From: Fontivita pretiosa
Lineage (GTDB): Bacteria > Planctomycetota > Phycisphaerae > Tepidisphaerales > Tepidisphaeraceae
Length of the DNA: 64,000 bases
Direction of reading: 5' to 3'
Assembly: GCF_050410795.1 (NCBI RefSeq)
Contig: NZ_CP191258.1
Span: 4,836,001 to 4,900,000 of the forward strand
Shown here: piece after piece, positions 42,601 through 51,076 of the stretch
Layout: each line of letters opens with the position of its first letter
Position numbering within the stretch: the first letter of the stretch is position 1
Notes under the pieces: model-generated
Database searches by the model: none
Seen by the model: only the letters and a program-made list of their open reading frames with translations
Told to the model about the DNA's origin: nothing
Made by a program: the position numbers and the translations under genes

Positions 42601-43431
42601 ATGCAAGCCATGTCGGAAGACTTTCAAGCACTGGATCCGGTGACGCTCTGGCCGGACGGAGCGCCCGGCCGCCTGGGCGACGGGCCGGAGGATCGACCCG
42701 TGCTCCGCCCGTTCGTGCGGCGCGATGTTGGTGCCCAAGCGCTGGCGGCGATCATCGTCCTGCCCGGTGGGGGATATGCCCATCGCGCACGGCATGAGGC
42801 CGATCCTGTGGCGCGGTGGCTCAACTCTTTGGGCGTGGCCTCGTTCGTTCTGGAGTATCGCGTTGCACCGTATCGGCATCCCCAGCCGCTCAATGATGCG
42901 CGGCGTGCGGTGCGGATAGTGCGGCATCGCGCCGCCGAGTGGGGAATCGACCCCAGGCGTGTCGGCGTGATGGGGTTCAGCGCCGGGGGACATCTGGCGG
43001 CGTCGGCGGCGACCTGGTTCGATCTGGGCGAGCCGAACGATCCGGATCCGATCGAACGACAATCCAGTCGCCCGGATCTGCTGATCGCCTGCTACCCGGT
43101 GATCTCGCTTGCCCGGTATCCGCATCTGGGGTCGTACACCAACCTGCTGGGCGAGGATCCTGATGAGCGGATGGTTCGGATGCTGTCGCTGGAGACGCGG
43201 GTGACGGATCAGACCCCGCCGACGTTCCTGTGGCACACCGCCAATGACGCGGGCGTGCCGGTTGAGAACAGCCTGTTGTTCGCCGCGGCGCTGGCGCGGC
43301 ACAGGGTTCCGTTCTCCGTGCACATTTTCCCCGAAGGCCGACATGGTTTGGGCCTGGCCGACGATCAGCCGGTGGTAGGGCGATGGCGTGAGTTGTGCGC
43401 CGATTTCCTTCGATCACACAAGTTCTGCTGA
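42601..43431 (+). CDS. Alpha/beta hydrolase (esterase/lipase-like)
   Basis: A 276-residue alpha/beta hydrolase of the acetyl-esterase type. The oxyanion motif is IVLPGGGYAHRA, the nucleophile elbow GFSAGGHLAAS, and the acid and histidine regions are LWHTANDAGVPVENSL and FPEGRHGLGLA. There is no signal peptide, so it is cytoplasmic unless the start is wrong. Similar planctomycete proteins are often annotated as acetylxylan esterase-like, and a role in polysaccharide de-esterification would suit the xylanase and pectate lyase in this window. ATGs at 42601 and 42610 are both possible. Confidence 0.88.
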   Translation: MQAMSEDFQALDPVTLWPDGAPGRLGDGPEDRPVLRPFVRRDVGAQALAAIIVLPGGGYAHRARHEADPVARWLNSLGVASFVLEYRVAPYRHPQPLNDARRAVRIVRHRAAEWGIDPRRVGVMGFSAGGHLAASAATWFDLGEPNDPDPIERQSSRPDLLIACYPVISLARYPHLGSYTNLLGEDPDERMVRMLSLETRVTDQTPPTFLWHTANDAGVPVENSLLFAAALARHRVPFSVHIFPEGRHGLGLADDQPVVGRWRELCADFLRSHKFC

Positions 43432-43742
43432 GGTCGCGCGCCTCTGCGAGCTGGAGATTGCCGGCTGGCCGGATGACGACGGGAGATTGTGTTGTCCTGT
43501 TAGGTCATGTAGATCTGTGATTGCTGTGCGTTGATGCACTTTATGGTTGTGAACAAGTCCTTTGAGGTATGAGCTCTGTCCGGCCGGGGTAAAATTGGCA
43601 ATTTTTCGTTGACTTTGCAGGTTATCGGACTACCTTGGTCTTCGTTCGTAGAATCGCGTCGTTCGGGGTGGCAGGTGGTTGTTCCGATCTCGGGGCAAGG
43701 CGGAGCGTTCTCTGAGAACGTCACGGAGAGGAAGGGAAGGCA
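43432..43742. other. Intergenic region before the lectin-like gene (311 bases)
   Basis: It is AT-richer than its neighbours. It holds an imperfect palindrome (AAAATTG-GCAATTTT, near 43590) and a promoter-like TTGACT (43609-43614) followed after 16 bases by TACCTT (43631-43636). AGGAAGGGAAGG lies just before the next ATG. Confidence 0.45.
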
Positions 43743-44369
43743 ATGCTGAGAAAGACGATCTGCGCTGCGTCAATGCTGCCCCTGCTGGGCGTGGCGACCG
43801 CCAGGGCCGCCATCATCGCGCCGCCCGTTGTGAATCCTGCCAACGGACACATCTACTATCTGATCGATCCCAAGCCGTGGACTGATGCCGAGTCCGAAGC
43901 GGTTTCGCTAGGCGGGCACCTGGTGTCGATCAACGACGCGGCGGAAAACCAGTTCCTGATCGACAACTTCACCAGCGGCGCCGACGCCAACCGCGTGCTG
44001 TGGATCGGATTGACCGATCAGAACAGCGAAGGCGTGTTTCAATGGACCAGCGGCGAACCGGTGACGTACACGAACTGGTTCCCCGGCGAACCGAACAACA
44101 GTGCTGAAGGCGGCGGCGACGAAGACTACGTCAGCTTCAACTGGCATTTCACCATTCCCGATGCATTCCCCAAGGTGCAGGGAACCTGGAACGATGACAC
44201 CAACACCGGCCCCGCCGGCCCGATTCAGGGCTTTACCCGCGGCTCGCCTCGACACGGGGGAGCGCCGGGGCCGTTCCACGGTGTAGTTGAGGTCATTCCT
44301 GAGCCGGCTTCACTCGGGCTGCTCTGCGGCGGTGGCATCACCCTGGCTGCTCGCCGCCGCCGAAGCTGA
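43743..44369 (+). CDS. C-type-lectin-like PEP-CTERM protein
   Basis: A 208-residue exported protein. The signal peptide is MLRKTICAASMLPLLGVATARA. Residues 35-170 form a C-type lectin-like domain: GHIYYLIDPKPWTDAESEAV, LGGHLVSINDAAENQFL, LWIGLTDQNSEGVFQWTSGE, YTNWFPGEPNN and a late WNDD. The EPN and WND elements suggest calcium-dependent sugar binding. It ends with VIPEPASLGLL, a short hydrophobic stretch and RRRRS, a PEP-CTERM tail. A strong purine-rich ribosome site precedes it. It is probably anchored or released at the surface to bind glycans. Confidence 0.9.
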   Translation: MLRKTICAASMLPLLGVATARAAIIAPPVVNPANGHIYYLIDPKPWTDAESEAVSLGGHLVSINDAAENQFLIDNFTSGADANRVLWIGLTDQNSEGVFQWTSGEPVTYTNWFPGEPNNSAEGGGDEDYVSFNWHFTIPDAFPKVQGTWNDDTNTGPAGPIQGFTRGSPRHGGAPGPFHGVVEVIPEPASLGLLCGGGITLAARRRRS

Positions 44370-44416
44370 GCTTGCTCCGTCGTGTATGTGAGTCGATTCT
44401 CCCACTCTGCCGCGGA

Positions 44417-46294
44417 TCAGCCTGCGGGCAGCAATCGCTCGTATGCTTCCACGTCGCCGCGGTTCAGGCAGCATTCGATGATTCTGCGGCCCAGCGGGTC
44501 CAGATCGCCTTCCAGATACGGCTTGAGCTCACGCTCGAAAAAGTCGTAGAGGATGGCGGCGCCGCTGTCGTAGGCCTCGTCGCCGACTTCAGGCTGCGTG
44601 TTGACCTGCAAAAACCACTTGGCCAGGGCGGTGCCCTCGACGGTGAGGGAGTTCATGGCGTATCCGAGCAGGGTGCATCGCGCCGGCTGGATCTGGTCTG
44701 ATCTGAACTTGGCATGTCCGCGGCGAGCCAGGTACTCGCGTGCGATCCACTGCGGCATGAAGCCTGCTTCCCAAACACCGACGTATTGGTTGGGGCAGAG
44801 GATGTAGCGGACCTTTCGCGTCTCGACGATCTGCTTGAGCAGCAGGTTGGCATGAGCCACCCGCCGGCCCGTAGCGAACGGCCAGTAGCTGCCCACGCCC
44901 TCGCTGCTCATGCCCGCCTGCTCGACGATGCTGGGGTTGGCAAAGCCTCGCGGCGCCACCAGTCGCCACAGCCACGCCAGCGCCGGCGGCAGCACGTGGA
45001 ACAGCCCGATGATCCCGTAGGTGGGGTTGGTGCGTGTACAGGGGGGTGTTCGCACGCCGAAGCTGCGGATGTCGACCGTGACCGGCTCATCGACCACTCC
45101 CGGCACGATCGATCGCGGCAGAATCACCCTGGGGTTGGGACAAGGCTGGCCCGGCGCGTCCTCGATGTGCTCCCAGATCAGCGCCCGGCTGTTGGGCACG
45201 GCATCGATGCTCAGGAACGTCAGCGGCTGAGGCGGCTGGGCAGTCAGCTTCTCCAGGTATGGATCCGTGCCGTACTCACGAATGTGATTCACGCGCACAA
45301 ACCAGCCGCTTTCGGCGTCGGTGACACGCAGATAGCCGGATCCATCCTGGATCGACGGGTGGCACAGCGCCATGTCATCGGTCACCGGCTGCAATTCGCA
45401 CGTGCGCGGGATCGACAGATATCGCTTCTCGCCGGTGATGATGTTTCGACCCAGCAGAAGCCTCCCGTCCGGTTCGCGGTGAACCTGTTCGAGCATCTCG
45501 GATTTGCCCCCGCCGCTGGCTCCCTCGTGCATCATCGTCACCACGTTGTCATAGGGGGTGATGACCTGCACGGTCGAACAGTGGGCCGTGATCCAGCCCT
45601 CGCGCTCTCCGCGGTTCAGCAGCACGCCGTACACGCCCTTCTTGGCGCTGGGGCCGGGATACAGGTTGTACGCGAACATCTCGTGCAGCTCATCGACGCG
45701 GTTGTGAACCACGACCTGCTTGCCGTTGAAGTGCGTGTGACGGAAGGGCGGTGCGACGTAGATGACCGCCGCGGGCGAAAACCCCTGCTCCAGTTCGCGG
45801 CCGGAGCAGATGCCCTGAAGCTGTGAGAGGGCAAAGGCGAAGAAGCCGGCGTTGGCGGGTATGACCGCCAGCGCGTCGGCGCCCATGCCGCGTCGCCCGG
45901 CGACAAAGCCAAAGGCGATCAGGCGCTGCGTTGCCAGCCAGTCCAGCGTCTCCCGCCTCAGCGTCTGGAAATCGTATCCGAACCGCTGCCTGAACCGCGT
46001 CTTGTCGGTGGGCTGGTCGTCGGCGATGAACATGCAGTCCGGATCGCGGCGGCGCATGTACGGCTCGGCATAGTTCACGACGATCCCGTTGCGAACCCGC
46101 GCCACCGTTGCCTCCAGCACCGGGCCTTTTTCCGGAACGTCATACCGCACGTTGAACTTCTCCAGCCCGGGGCCGCCGCAGGCAAGGTCGATCAACTCTT
46201 CCCGGGACTGCACCCACAGCACTTCCGGCGCCTTGGCCAGCAGCGTCCGGGCGTCGGCGGGGAGATTCAGCGATTTCCAGTTGAAACTGCTCAT
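44417..46294 (-). CDS. DUF4914-like protein with a P-loop (PEPCK-like)
   Basis: A 625-residue soluble protein that I believe belongs to the uncharacterised DUF4914 family. A P-loop, HEGASGGGKSEM, lies near residues 257-268, and the surrounding text (TPYDNVVTMM, FLSIDAVPNSRALIWEHIED) recalls nucleotide-binding folds like phosphoenolpyruvate carboxykinase. An N-terminal FIADDQPTDKTRFRQRFG segment is conserved-looking. The substrate is unknown, and a kinase or carboxykinase-like nucleotide use is inference. The gene is leftward, with about 120 bases to the next leftward small gene upstream. Confidence 0.65.
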   Translation of the reverse strand: MSSFNWKSLNLPADARTLLAKAPEVLWVQSREELIDLACGGPGLEKFNVRYDVPEKGPVLEATVARVRNGIVVNYAEPYMRRRDPDCMFIADDQPTDKTRFRQRFGYDFQTLRRETLDWLATQRLIAFGFVAGRRGMGADALAVIPANAGFFAFALSQLQGICSGRELEQGFSPAAVIYVAPPFRHTHFNGKQVVVHNRVDELHEMFAYNLYPGPSAKKGVYGVLLNRGEREGWITAHCSTVQVITPYDNVVTMMHEGASGGGKSEMLEQVHREPDGRLLLGRNIITGEKRYLSIPRTCELQPVTDDMALCHPSIQDGSGYLRVTDAESGWFVRVNHIREYGTDPYLEKLTAQPPQPLTFLSIDAVPNSRALIWEHIEDAPGQPCPNPRVILPRSIVPGVVDEPVTVDIRSFGVRTPPCTRTNPTYGIIGLFHVLPPALAWLWRLVAPRGFANPSIVEQAGMSSEGVGSYWPFATGRRVAHANLLLKQIVETRKVRYILCPNQYVGVWEAGFMPQWIAREYLARRGHAKFRSDQIQPARCTLLGYAMNSLTVEGTALAKWFLQVNTQPEVGDEAYDSGAAILYDFFERELKPYLEGDLDPLGRRIIECCLNRGDVEAYERLLPAG

Positions 46295-46429
46295 AGCTTG
46301 TTCGAGTCTGCGTGCTGCGCCTGAAGGCGGATGGTTTACGCCTTGCGGGGCAGGGTGATAACCGCTGAGCCGTCTCGATTCAAGCGGATTGGGCCCGGAA
46401 CCGCTCGGGTATAAAGCCGTTTCTGCCGC

Positions 46430-46705
46430 TCAGGCCGGACGAAGCGATACTAGCTTGCGGGCGACGATGCGCAGCCGCTGTGTTCCCAGTCCCGGAAAGC
46501 ACATCGTCTCGGCCTCACGCTGCTTGAGGAAGTCCACAATCGCCTGCTCATCGGCGCCAGATTCGATCAGCCGAATCAGGGGTTGGATATACACGTCATA
46601 CGCCCCGTGCGCCTCCGGGCGACGCGCAACATCATGCGGATCCCAGTCATTCAGGAGGATCTGGCGGACGTCATCGGGGGTTGGTCGGGCTTTGTCTGCG
46701 GACAT
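46430..46705 (-). CDS. Small conserved-looking hypothetical protein, 91 aa
   Basis: The text VRQILLNDWDPHDVARRPEA and AYDVYIQPLIRLIESGADEQ is typical of a small family with a DP-x-x-V core and a Y-D-x-Y helix (DUF1871-like, tentative). No signal or membrane segment. The function is unknown. The ATG at 46705 is preferred to a GTG three codons upstream. No Shine-Dalgarno is seen for either. Confidence 0.6.
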   Translation of the reverse strand: MSADKARPTPDDVRQILLNDWDPHDVARRPEAHGAYDVYIQPLIRLIESGADEQAIVDFLKQREAETMCFPGLGTQRLRIVARKLVSLRPA

Positions 46706-46850
46706 CGGATGCACGGCTGGTTTTGGGCTCTATCTTTTCATACGCCTGATCCACCGCGCTGGCAATCGCCGCCAGCGGGGTTCGGGCCAACCGGACTCGC
46801 CGAGCCGACCTTCGATGGTATCAGGTCCTCCGTGACCGGTCGCTGAGGTG

Positions 46851-47297
46851 TCAGGTCGGTGTGCCCGGGGCGGGCTGGAACATCACCGCGTATGCCCCAA
46901 CGACCGGGGCGGAATCGACCTCCTCGTCTTCATCCTGCGATTCGATGAGCATCCAGGCGCGGCTGGCGGTGGCGACTGCAAGCTCCAGCTTGAAGCGGAA
47001 CGGCTCGTCAAGGGTCTTTCCCAGATCCTGACGGACCTGGGCGAAGAGCATCTTGATGGCCCAGTGGATCTCCGAGCGTGCGCGTCCGCCAGCGGGGCAG
47101 CGGTGGGCGCAGCGCACGATCCACAGCCGCGGAATGGGCACGCGATTGACCTCTGCCCAGGCGTTGACGGCGCGTACCGCCAGTTGCATCGACGGATCCA
47201 GCGACGCTTCGTCCGCCGGCGCATCGGTTTCCGCCGCCGGAAGGACCATGTCCAGCAGTCTCATCAACGAACTGAGCAACGTTCGTTTGGCGGGCAT
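46851..47297 (-). CDS. Hypothetical protein downstream of ispG, 148 aa
   Basis: No family recognised. Leucine-rich start (MPAKRTLLSSLMRLLDMVLP), a segment VRAVNAWAEVNRVPIPRLWI, two cysteines (VRCAHRCPAGG) and an acidic end (ESQDEDEEVDSAPVVGAYAV). The ATG has GAGG nine bases upstream. It follows ispG by 63 bases on the same strand and may be co-transcribed. Nothing links it to isoprenoid synthesis except position. Confidence 0.55.
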   Translation of the reverse strand: MPAKRTLLSSLMRLLDMVLPAAETDAPADEASLDPSMQLAVRAVNAWAEVNRVPIPRLWIVRCAHRCPAGGRARSEIHWAIKMLFAQVRQDLGKTLDEPFRFKLELAVATASRAWMLIESQDEDEEVDSAPVVGAYAVMFQPAPGTPT

Positions 47298-47360
47298 GGA
47301 CCAATCCCTCAAAGCCCCCGCGTGCGTATTGCCGGCATGTCAGTCGGGATCCGCTTTCGG

Positions 47361-48617
47361 TCAGGACTTGCCGAGCACCGGCAGGCTGAGCGTCTTCTCC
47401 TTCTGAATCTTCAGCCACCCACTGCCCAGCTCGCCGACGGGGTCGGGCGGGAGGATGTCCACCTTCTTTTCGCCGAGCCGGGCCTGGCCGCGCTGAACTT
47501 TGGCCTGGAACTTGCGGCACTCCTCCAGCAGGGCGTCAAGGATCTGATCCTCCGGCACATTGGCGACCTTTTCGCCCTGCACATAGATGATCCCTCGCCG
47601 GTCGCCTGCGAAGACCGCCACATCGGCGCCTTCGCATTCGCCCGGGCCGTTGACCACGCACCCCATCACCGCCACCTTGATCGGCAGTTGTATCTCCTCG
47701 GCCAGTTTCCTGCGCACATCCTGCACGAGTTTGAACAGATCCACCTGGATTCGCCCGCAGGTGGGGCAGGCGATCAGCTCGGCTCCTTTGCGTTGCCGCA
47801 GGCCCAGGATGTACAGCAGCTCCAGGGCGTCCTGCACTTCGTAAATCGGGTCGGAGGCGTAGCTGATGCGGATGGTGTCGCCGATGCCCGACGCCAGCAG
47901 ATGCCCCAGCGGCACGATGCTGCGGATCGCGCCGGTCTCTCTTGGTCCGGCGTGGGTCACGCCCAGGTGCAGCGGGTAATCGAAACGCTCGCTGATGGCC
48001 TTGTAGGCGTCGATGACCAGCAGGGGGTCGATGCTCTTGGCACTGATGACGATGTCATGAAAGTCGCGCTCGTGGAAGATTTCCAGGTATTCCTCGAGTT
48101 TGGTGATCATGATCGCCAGCAGATGCCCATGCTTGTTGCCGGAGAAGACGCCACCCAGCTCCTTCAGCCGCCGCTGCTTGTCCTTGCGTTCGATGATCGA
48201 GCCTTCGTTGACGCCGATACGGATGGGGATCTTGCGCTCCTTGCAGGCGTCGATGACCTTCAGGACCTGCTGGCGGTCGGAGATGTTGCCCGGGTTCAGC
48301 CGGATCTTGTGCACGCCCGCCTCGATCGCCTCCAGCGCCCGCTGGAAGTGGAAGTGGACGTCGGCGACGATGGGCACGCTGACCTGCGGGAGGATGTGCT
48401 TCAGGGCCTGGGTGTCCTTGCGTTCAGGGACGGCGACGCGAACGATGTCGGCTCCCGCCGCCGCAAGCTTCTGAATCTCCGCCACGCACGCGTCGATGTC
48501 GTGTGTGTGGCCGGCGGTCATCGTCTGCACCGACACAGGCGCATCGCCACCGATCTCGACGAAGCCATGCTGTCGATCACCGATGACGATCTTGCGAGTC
48601 TTGCGACGTGGGATCAT
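47361..48617 (-). CDS. ispG: 4-hydroxy-3-methylbut-2-enyl diphosphate synthase
   Basis: An iron-sulfur enzyme of the MEP isoprenoid pathway, converting MEcPP to HMBPP. A TIM barrel (GGDAPVSVQTMTAGHTHD, GADIVRVAVPERKD, VPIVADVHFHFQRALEAI, KIRLNPGNI, IRIGVNEGSI) is followed by the 4Fe-4S domain with cysteines in CPTCGRIQVD and MGCVVNGPGECEGADV. The 418 residues match bacterial single-insert IspG. The start is the ATG at MIPRRKTRKIVIGD. A TTG five codons upstream is possible. It shows that this organism uses the MEP route. Confidence 0.96.
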   Translation of the reverse strand: MIPRRKTRKIVIGDRQHGFVEIGGDAPVSVQTMTAGHTHDIDACVAEIQKLAAAGADIVRVAVPERKDTQALKHILPQVSVPIVADVHFHFQRALEAIEAGVHKIRLNPGNISDRQQVLKVIDACKERKIPIRIGVNEGSIIERKDKQRRLKELGGVFSGNKHGHLLAIMITKLEEYLEIFHERDFHDIVISAKSIDPLLVIDAYKAISERFDYPLHLGVTHAGPRETGAIRSIVPLGHLLASGIGDTIRISYASDPIYEVQDALELLYILGLRQRKGAELIACPTCGRIQVDLFKLVQDVRRKLAEEIQLPIKVAVMGCVVNGPGECEGADVAVFAGDRRGIIYVQGEKVANVPEDQILDALLEECRKFQAKVQRGQARLGEKKVDILPPDPVGELGSGWLKIQKEKTLSLPVLGKS

Positions 48618-48712
48618 GGTCTGAACAATCAAGCCAGGGGGACACCGAACGTGCGATCGTGCCCGTGCACCGGATAGTAAGAATCGCGCAGAGGCAAATC
48701 AAACGCGTACGT

Positions 48713-50623
48713 TCACTTGACGATGGCGACCACCTTGCCTTCCGCGACATTCAGCTCGAACAGTTTCGAAACAGTGCTGAAGCTGCCGCTGATCTGCCCG
48801 GCCTGGAGGATCTGAAATCGCTGGCCGCTCTGGGGGCGATCGTCTGCGGGCAGCTCGATGAACAGCCCGCCAGCCAGTCTGGCGTGGTTCGCAACGACGA
48901 TAGGCGTCGGGCTGTCTGGGTTGAGCTTCACCGTGAGCGTCCCTGCGGGCGAAAGCTCAAGATCCCCCTTGCTGCGAAGCTGTCCGCCGGCGATCTGAAG
49001 CTGGCCGGCATTGACCAGGTTGCGTTGCACCTGAAGCCACCCCGAGAGAATCGCAAGCGAAGCATCGCGGTCGATGTTGAGCGTTCCGGCGTGTTGACCG
49101 ACTGAATCCACGGTGACGTTGCCCCGGCGAAGCAGGACCTGGTCGTAGCGTGATGGTTGCCAGCGAAGCTCCCAGTTGGCCGCCAGCTCATAGCGACCCT
49201 CGCTCACTCGCATCTCCAGAGGCCTTGGCGCCGGGAACGCCGCCAGTTCATTGATGTACTCCTCGATGTTGGTATAGCCGTCGCGGTCAAAGTCGCCCTT
49301 ATCGTCGGGTGTGTTGGGATCCAGGCCATGGTCCGATTCCCACGTATCGGGCATGCCATCATGGTCGGTATCGAAGCCCTTTGGCCGCGACACCGGCTCG
49401 AAGGCGGGAAATCCGCCGACGTCGTCAACCTCGTTGATGATCCTGCCGGTCTGGGTGCGGACCTGCTGGACGATGCGCGAATCAATCGGATCGCGATCCC
49501 ACCAGAACGCGCCGGCATGGTTCAGCACGTGCTCCAGCGCCTCGCTGGCCGGCTGAATGTAGCCGGCGGGCACATCGAATGGTTTGTTGGCGCGCGTGAA
49601 CGTGCCGGCAAACATCGCCCAACCGAGATCCTCGCCATCGAACTTGCCGTTGCGGTTGCGATCCAGGAGGTTGTCGCGCTGGTAGATGACGGTTTCGGCG
49701 TTGGCCCCGTCGAAGGCCGAATCGTCCGGCCGATTCGACGGGCCCATTACGTAGTAGTTCCCGATGAAGTTGGTGCGATTGGGCAGGGGCTTGCGGCTGT
49801 TGACGTCGTTGGCCGAGTACCCCCCCTTGCCGCTCCAGTCGTAGATCACGTTGTTGGAGAAGTTGAGAATTACGCCTGATCCTTTTTCGCTGCCGAGTCG
49901 CGGCAGCCGGCTCTTGTTGTGGGCGTAGAGGTTGTGGTGGAAGCTGACCAGCGCATCATCATGGTCGCTGCTGATCAGCGAACCATAGCTGTGCCCCTTG
50001 TAATTCAGCCCCTCGGCCATCAGGCAGTACTGCACTGTCGTGTTGTTCGCGTCATCGGTCACGGAGATCGCCTCGTCGTCCGCCCACGTCACCGAGACAT
50101 GATCGATGATCGAGTTCCGCAGATAGCTGGTGATTCCGTCGTTGGTGCGCACGCCGGGCGACTGCTGGTCTTTGCCCGGGCGGAACTTGAGGTTGCGCAG
50201 AATCACGTTGCTGCCGGTCCACTTCGATGCTTGCCCGATGATCGTGATGCCCGGCCCCGGGGCGGTCTGCCCTGCGATCGTCAGGTTGCTCTGTGAGACA
50301 TCAAGCCAGCCAGCGCGTCCCGGCGGCTGAAGCCGGATGATTCCACCAACATCGAAGACGATGATCCGCCCGGCTGGCGGCGCGGTCTTGATCCCGTGGC
50401 GCAGCGTGCCGGGTTGATTGGCGTCATCGATCAGGCTGGTGACGTGATACACGTCTCCGCCTCTGCCGCCAGTCGCGTCACTGCCGGGGCCTTCGGCGCC
50501 TGGAAAGGCTGGCGGCGACGGCTGCTGCCCGGTGGTTTGCCCCGTCGTGAAGTCCGTGGCGGTCAACAGCATCGACAGGGCCACAGCGATGCAAAGCGGT
50601 GATCGGATCATTGGAAGGTTCAT
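48713..50623 (-). CDS. Secreted pectate lyase-like polysaccharide lyase (PL1-like)
   Basis: A 636-residue secreted protein. The signal peptide is in MNLPMIRSPLCIAVALSMLL. The beta-helix shows PL1-type landmarks: AFPGAEGPGSDATGGRGG, TLRHGIKTAPPAGRIIVFDV, NLTIAGQTAPG, DHVSVTWADDEAI and SFHHNLYAHNKSRLPRLG with the catalytic-region arginine. A thrombospondin-3-like calcium segment follows (DTDHDGMPDTWESDHGLDPN). The C-terminal 150 residues are a beta-sandwich with no family recognised. It likely cleaves pectin or a related polyuronate outside the cell. It is convergent with nothing and precedes ispG on the same strand. Confidence 0.88.
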   Translation of the reverse strand: MNLPMIRSPLCIAVALSMLLTATDFTTGQTTGQQPSPPAFPGAEGPGSDATGGRGGDVYHVTSLIDDANQPGTLRHGIKTAPPAGRIIVFDVGGIIRLQPPGRAGWLDVSQSNLTIAGQTAPGPGITIIGQASKWTGSNVILRNLKFRPGKDQQSPGVRTNDGITSYLRNSIIDHVSVTWADDEAISVTDDANNTTVQYCLMAEGLNYKGHSYGSLISSDHDDALVSFHHNLYAHNKSRLPRLGSEKGSGVILNFSNNVIYDWSGKGGYSANDVNSRKPLPNRTNFIGNYYVMGPSNRPDDSAFDGANAETVIYQRDNLLDRNRNGKFDGEDLGWAMFAGTFTRANKPFDVPAGYIQPASEALEHVLNHAGAFWWDRDPIDSRIVQQVRTQTGRIINEVDDVGGFPAFEPVSRPKGFDTDHDGMPDTWESDHGLDPNTPDDKGDFDRDGYTNIEEYINELAAFPAPRPLEMRVSEGRYELAANWELRWQPSRYDQVLLRRGNVTVDSVGQHAGTLNIDRDASLAILSGWLQVQRNLVNAGQLQIAGGQLRSKGDLELSPAGTLTVKLNPDSPTPIVVANHARLAGGLFIELPADDRPQSGQRFQILQAGQISGSFSTVSKLFELNVAEGKVVAIVK

Positions 50624-50716
50624 TCGATATCGGGGATGGATCATGCCGGCAACAGTACCGCGCCGCTGGCAGGTGGCAAAGCGGCGCGATGGCGGGGCGT
50701 AGCGTCACGAGCGGTG

Positions 50717-51076
50717 CTATGACGGCGGCGGAGTCACGGAGTTACGCCAGTAACGCCTTCGCAGATGCGGCGTGAAAAAGACCGTGGAAGCCGCGAGCGT
50801 GAACAGCAGCACCGAGCCGAGGATGATCGACATGCGCGTCCAGGGTCGGCCGGCCTGCTCGTAGAAGTCAATCAGCATGACGATCGTGCGCAGCCACTCC
50901 AGGGCGCCCACAAGCAATGCGGTCTGTACGACGCGCACGACCCAGCCCCGCCGAATCAACAGCAGCAACGGCAGCAACAACGCCACTGCGACCAGTGGCA
51001 GATTTCCGGCGTGCAGGAAGTGCGCCGCCAGAAGCAGGAAGCTCAACAACACTGGCACCAGATAGACGAAGCTCAT
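50717..51076 (-). CDS. Small integral membrane protein, last gene of the cytochrome operon
   Basis: A 119-residue protein with four hydrophobic helices (VYLVPVLLSFLLLAAHFLHA, LVAVALLLPLLLLI, VQTALLVGALEWLRTIVMLI, MSIILGSVLLFTLAASTVFF) and a basic tail. Its ATG overlaps the stop of the multihaem cytochrome gene by four bases (ATGA), so it is translationally coupled. No family recognised. The position suggests a membrane anchor or assembly factor for the electron conduit. Confidence 0.75.
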   Translation of the reverse strand: MSFVYLVPVLLSFLLLAAHFLHAGNLPLVAVALLLPLLLLIRRGWVVRVVQTALLVGALEWLRTIVMLIDFYEQAGRPWTRMSIILGSVLLFTLAASTVFFTPHLRRRYWRNSVTPPPS

